A DNA stretch of 64,000 nt, taken from NCBI GenBank assembly GCA_040380855.1, contig JBEIIG010000003.1:70394-134393 (forward strand), given 5' to 3'. The translations under genes were made by a program, and so were the position numbers. Of the stretch, positions 61,157 to 64,000 are shown in pieces. This DNA is from VFMC01 sp040380855 (GTDB lineage: Bacteria; Actinomycetota; Acidimicrobiia; Acidimicrobiales; Ilumatobacteraceae). How positions within the stretch are numbered: the stretch's first letter is position 1; every line of letters starts with the position of its first letter. Below the pieces are notes generated by a model. That model saw only the letters and a list, made by a program, of their open reading frames with translations, was not told where the DNA came from and made no database searches.

Positions 61157-63196
61157 ATGACGGATCGGTCTCCCACTCACGCGCCCCGGGCGCAGATCAG
61201 CCGGGTGCCCTACCTTCCGGGCCTCGACGGCATGCGAGCGCTCGCCGTCGTCGCCGTCATGGTGTACCACGCCAACAGCAACTGGCTGCACGGCGGCTTT
61301 CTGGGTGTCGAGGTGTTCTTCGTCATCTCGGGCTACCTGATCACGCTGTTGCTCGTCGCCGAACACGAACGCGATCAGGGCATCGATCTGAAGGCGTTCT
61401 GGGTGCGCCGGTTCCGGCGACTGCTGCCGGCGCTGTACCTGATGCTGGCGCTGCTGGTGGTGTACCTGGCCGTGTTCTACCGCGAGGCGCAGGGTCGGAA
61501 CCGGGGCGACATCGTGGCGGGGCTCACCTACGTGAGCAACTGGTACCAGATCTGGGTGGGCGCCGGCTACACGGCGAGCGAGGCGTTCGCACCGCTGCGT
61601 CACCTGTGGTCGCTTGCGGTGGAGGAGCAGTTCTACCTGTTGTGGCCGCTGATGATGGTGCTCATCCTGCGTCGTGGCCGCGCCCATCTGCCGCGTGTGG
61701 CGCTGTGGTTGTTCGGTATCGCAGTCACCATCAACCTCGCCATTGCGGTGCTGTTCGTGCCGGGCGACATCGATTCGGTGTGCGGGCCCGACACGATGCG
61801 CGGCTACTGGACCGTCGCCGGTCGATGCATCAGCATCAACGACACGCTGTACCTGAGTTCGGTCACTCGGGCCGGCGGCTTGCTGCTCGGTGCTGCGCTC
61901 GCCATGGTGTGGCGACCGGTCGCGGTGATGCGCGGGCCGCTGCGCGACAAGGGTCGACAACTCGACCTGCTCGCTGTCGTCGGCGTGGTGCTGCTGGCGA
62001 TGCTGATGTGGTGGGTCCACCTCGCCGATCCGGCCGAGAACAGCCTCACCGGCTCTCAGTTCGATCCGTTGCTGTTCCGTGGCGGGTTGTTCCTCGCCGG
62101 TCTGGCCACCGTGCTCGTCATCACTGCGGTCACCCATCGGGGTGCGCTGACGGGTCGCCTGTTCGGGAACCCGGTGCTGGTGTGGGTGGGCACACGCAGC
62201 TACGGGCTCTACCTGTTCCACTGGCCGATCTACCAGATCATCCGCGGCGAGGCCGGGGTGAAGATGTCGCTCGGCCAGTTCGTGCTGGCGATGGTGCTCA
62301 CCGTGCCGATCACCGAGTTGAGCTACCGGCTCGTCGAGACACCGGTGCGCAAGGGTGCGATCGGTCGGTGGTTGCGGCGCGAGGAGGGGCGTCGCCGCCG
62401 TGTCGATCCGGCCGCACGCCGTCGGCTCGTGGCCATCGGTGCCGCCGCTGGGTTGCTGTTGCTCGGCGCCGGAGTGAGTGTGGCGTTGGCCCCCAACCAG
62501 TGCGTTGGTGAGGTCGAGTGCGCAAGCGAGGCCGGCCGCGAAGCCATCGCAGCCGCTGCGAGCACCACCCTCGCGCCGGTCGACACCGCGGCGCCGGTCA
62601 CGCCTGCACCGGTCGACACCGCGTTGCCGGGCGCCACCACGCTCGTGCCGCCGGCCAGCACCACCCCGCCCACCGCGCCGCCCACCACCGAGCCACCGCC
62701 ACCTCCGCCGCCCACTGCGATCGGCGAGTCGGTGATGCTCGGTGCAGCGCCCCAACTCCAGGCGGGCGGCTTCACCGTGAACGCCGCCGAAAGCCGTCAG
62801 GGCCAGGCCACGGCGCGGGTGGTCGGGCAACTGAAAGCCAGCGGTCAACTTGGCGAGATCGTCGTCATCCAGGTGGGCACGAACGGCCCGGTCGAGCAGA
62901 TGGTGTACGACGAGATCATGTCGTATCTGCCAGCCGCCGAGCACCCGAAGGTGATCTTCCTCACCGTGCACGCCAACCGCAACTGGATCGAACCCAACAA
63001 CATGCGGATCTGGTCGTTGAAGGGTCGGTACCCGAACGTCGACGTGCTCGACTGGAACGGCCTGGTCACGTCGGGGCAGATCCCGGGCATCTCGGGCGAC
63101 GGCATCCACCTCGGCACACCCGAGGCGAAGCAGACCTATGCCAACTACATCTTCGGCATGATCGGGCGGAACGACCTCATCCAGGCGGTCGGCTGA
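61157..63196 (+). CDS. OafA/YrhL-type membrane acyltransferase fused to an SGNH-like domain
   Basis: This 679-residue protein has an acyltransferase-3 domain (about residues 15-400) with PGLDGMRALAVVAVMVYHAN and the His-rich HLWSLAVEEQFYLLWPL. A Pro/Thr-rich linker follows, then a C-terminal SGNH hydrolase-like domain. It reads GESVMLGAAPQLQ where GDS is usual, QVGTNG as block III and DGIHLGTPEAK with the DxxH dyad. Such fusions O-acetylate cell-wall polymers or exported glycans. The GES variant keeps the serine. A CATACT or TACTTG -10 lies 8-10 nt before ATG 61157. Confidence 0.88.
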   Translation: MTDRSPTHAPRAQISRVPYLPGLDGMRALAVVAVMVYHANSNWLHGGFLGVEVFFVISGYLITLLLVAEHERDQGIDLKAFWVRRFRRLLPALYLMLALLVVYLAVFYREAQGRNRGDIVAGLTYVSNWYQIWVGAGYTASEAFAPLRHLWSLAVEEQFYLLWPLMMVLILRRGRAHLPRVALWLFGIAVTINLAIAVLFVPGDIDSVCGPDTMRGYWTVAGRCISINDTLYLSSVTRAGGLLLGAALAMVWRPVAVMRGPLRDKGRQLDLLAVVGVVLLAMLMWWVHLADPAENSLTGSQFDPLLFRGGLFLAGLATVLVITAVTHRGALTGRLFGNPVLVWVGTRSYGLYLFHWPIYQIIRGEAGVKMSLGQFVLAMVLTVPITELSYRLVETPVRKGAIGRWLRREEGRRRRVDPAARRRLVAIGAAAGLLLLGAGVSVALAPNQCVGEVECASEAGREAIAAAASTTLAPVDTAAPVTPAPVDTALPGATTLVPPASTTPPTAPPTTEPPPPPPPTAIGESVMLGAAPQLQAGGFTVNAAESRQGQATARVVGQLKASGQLGEIVVIQVGTNGPVEQMVYDEIMSYLPAAEHPKVIFLTVHANRNWIEPNNMRIWSLKGRYPNVDVLDWNGLVTSGQIPGISGDGIHLGTPEAKQTYANYIFGMIGRNDLIQAVG

Positions 63197-63259
63197 CCGG
63201 CGCAGGTCAGCGCTCCACTGGCTTCTCGCGCGGCGCTGCCAGGGCATACGCTCGCTGCC

Positions 63260-64000
<741 letters not shown>

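Overview
The window is GC-rich DNA (roughly two thirds G+C by eye) with dense genes, short intergenic gaps and frequent GTG starts. It contains two mycofactocin genes, a DUF222/13E12-type HNH nuclease behind a GAAC-N4-GTTC SOS box, and many leaderless genes. This points to an actinobacterium. I infer the class Acidimicrobiia (Ilumatobacter-like), but only from gene repertoire. No rRNA, tRNA, CRISPR array or insertion sequence was recognised.

Layout. 1-8552: a PLP aminotransferase, a Gfo/Idh dehydrogenase, a complete sugar-type ABC importer, a ROK regulator and a glycerol-1-phosphate-dehydrogenase-like enzyme, probably uptake and catabolism of a sugar, polyol or aminocyclitol. 8628-16680: phosphofructokinase, a DEAD-box helicase, an HDOD protein, an M23 peptidase and several small or membrane proteins. 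16734-18826: an OmpR-type two-component system. 19745-29255: carotenoid oxygenase, GH3 glycosidase, 2OG-Fe(II) oxygenase, uracil-DNA glycosylase, ROK kinase and acyl-CoA synthetase. 29293-31451: a racemase-fold protein and a membrane acyltransferase-like protein that together resemble a split VanT.

32130-40806 is the most distinctive block. On the minus strand, an Old Yellow Enzyme/FadH-type flavoprotein is followed by etfA, fixC, fixX and etfB, each joined by a 4-bp overlap. After a 17-bp tandem repeat come a TetR regulator, mftE and mftF. mftE and mftF act late in mycofactocin biosynthesis, but mftA-D are absent here, so the pathway is split. The Etf/Fix genes would pass electrons from redox enzymes to quinone and possibly ferredoxin.

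41037-53441: a DUF222-HNH gene behind an SOS box, a divergent SCO6745-family/SDR pair, a DNA methylase with an extra C-terminal domain, an S66 peptidase gene bounded by 42-bp direct repeats that copy the end of yaaA, a ferredoxin/P450 pair, a ClC channel and a PcrA/UvrD helicase. 53514-64000: flavodoxin, a B12-binding mutase subunit with sucCD, purH, metF, an aldehyde dehydrogenase, a fused acyltransferase/SGNH protein and the start of mdh.

Two genome-scale habits stand out. More than twenty transcription-unit starts have a TANNNT -10 box only 5-10 nt before the start codon and no Shine-Dalgarno. Short tandem repeats with different units (8-21 bp) sit at gene 3' ends and in protein linkers.
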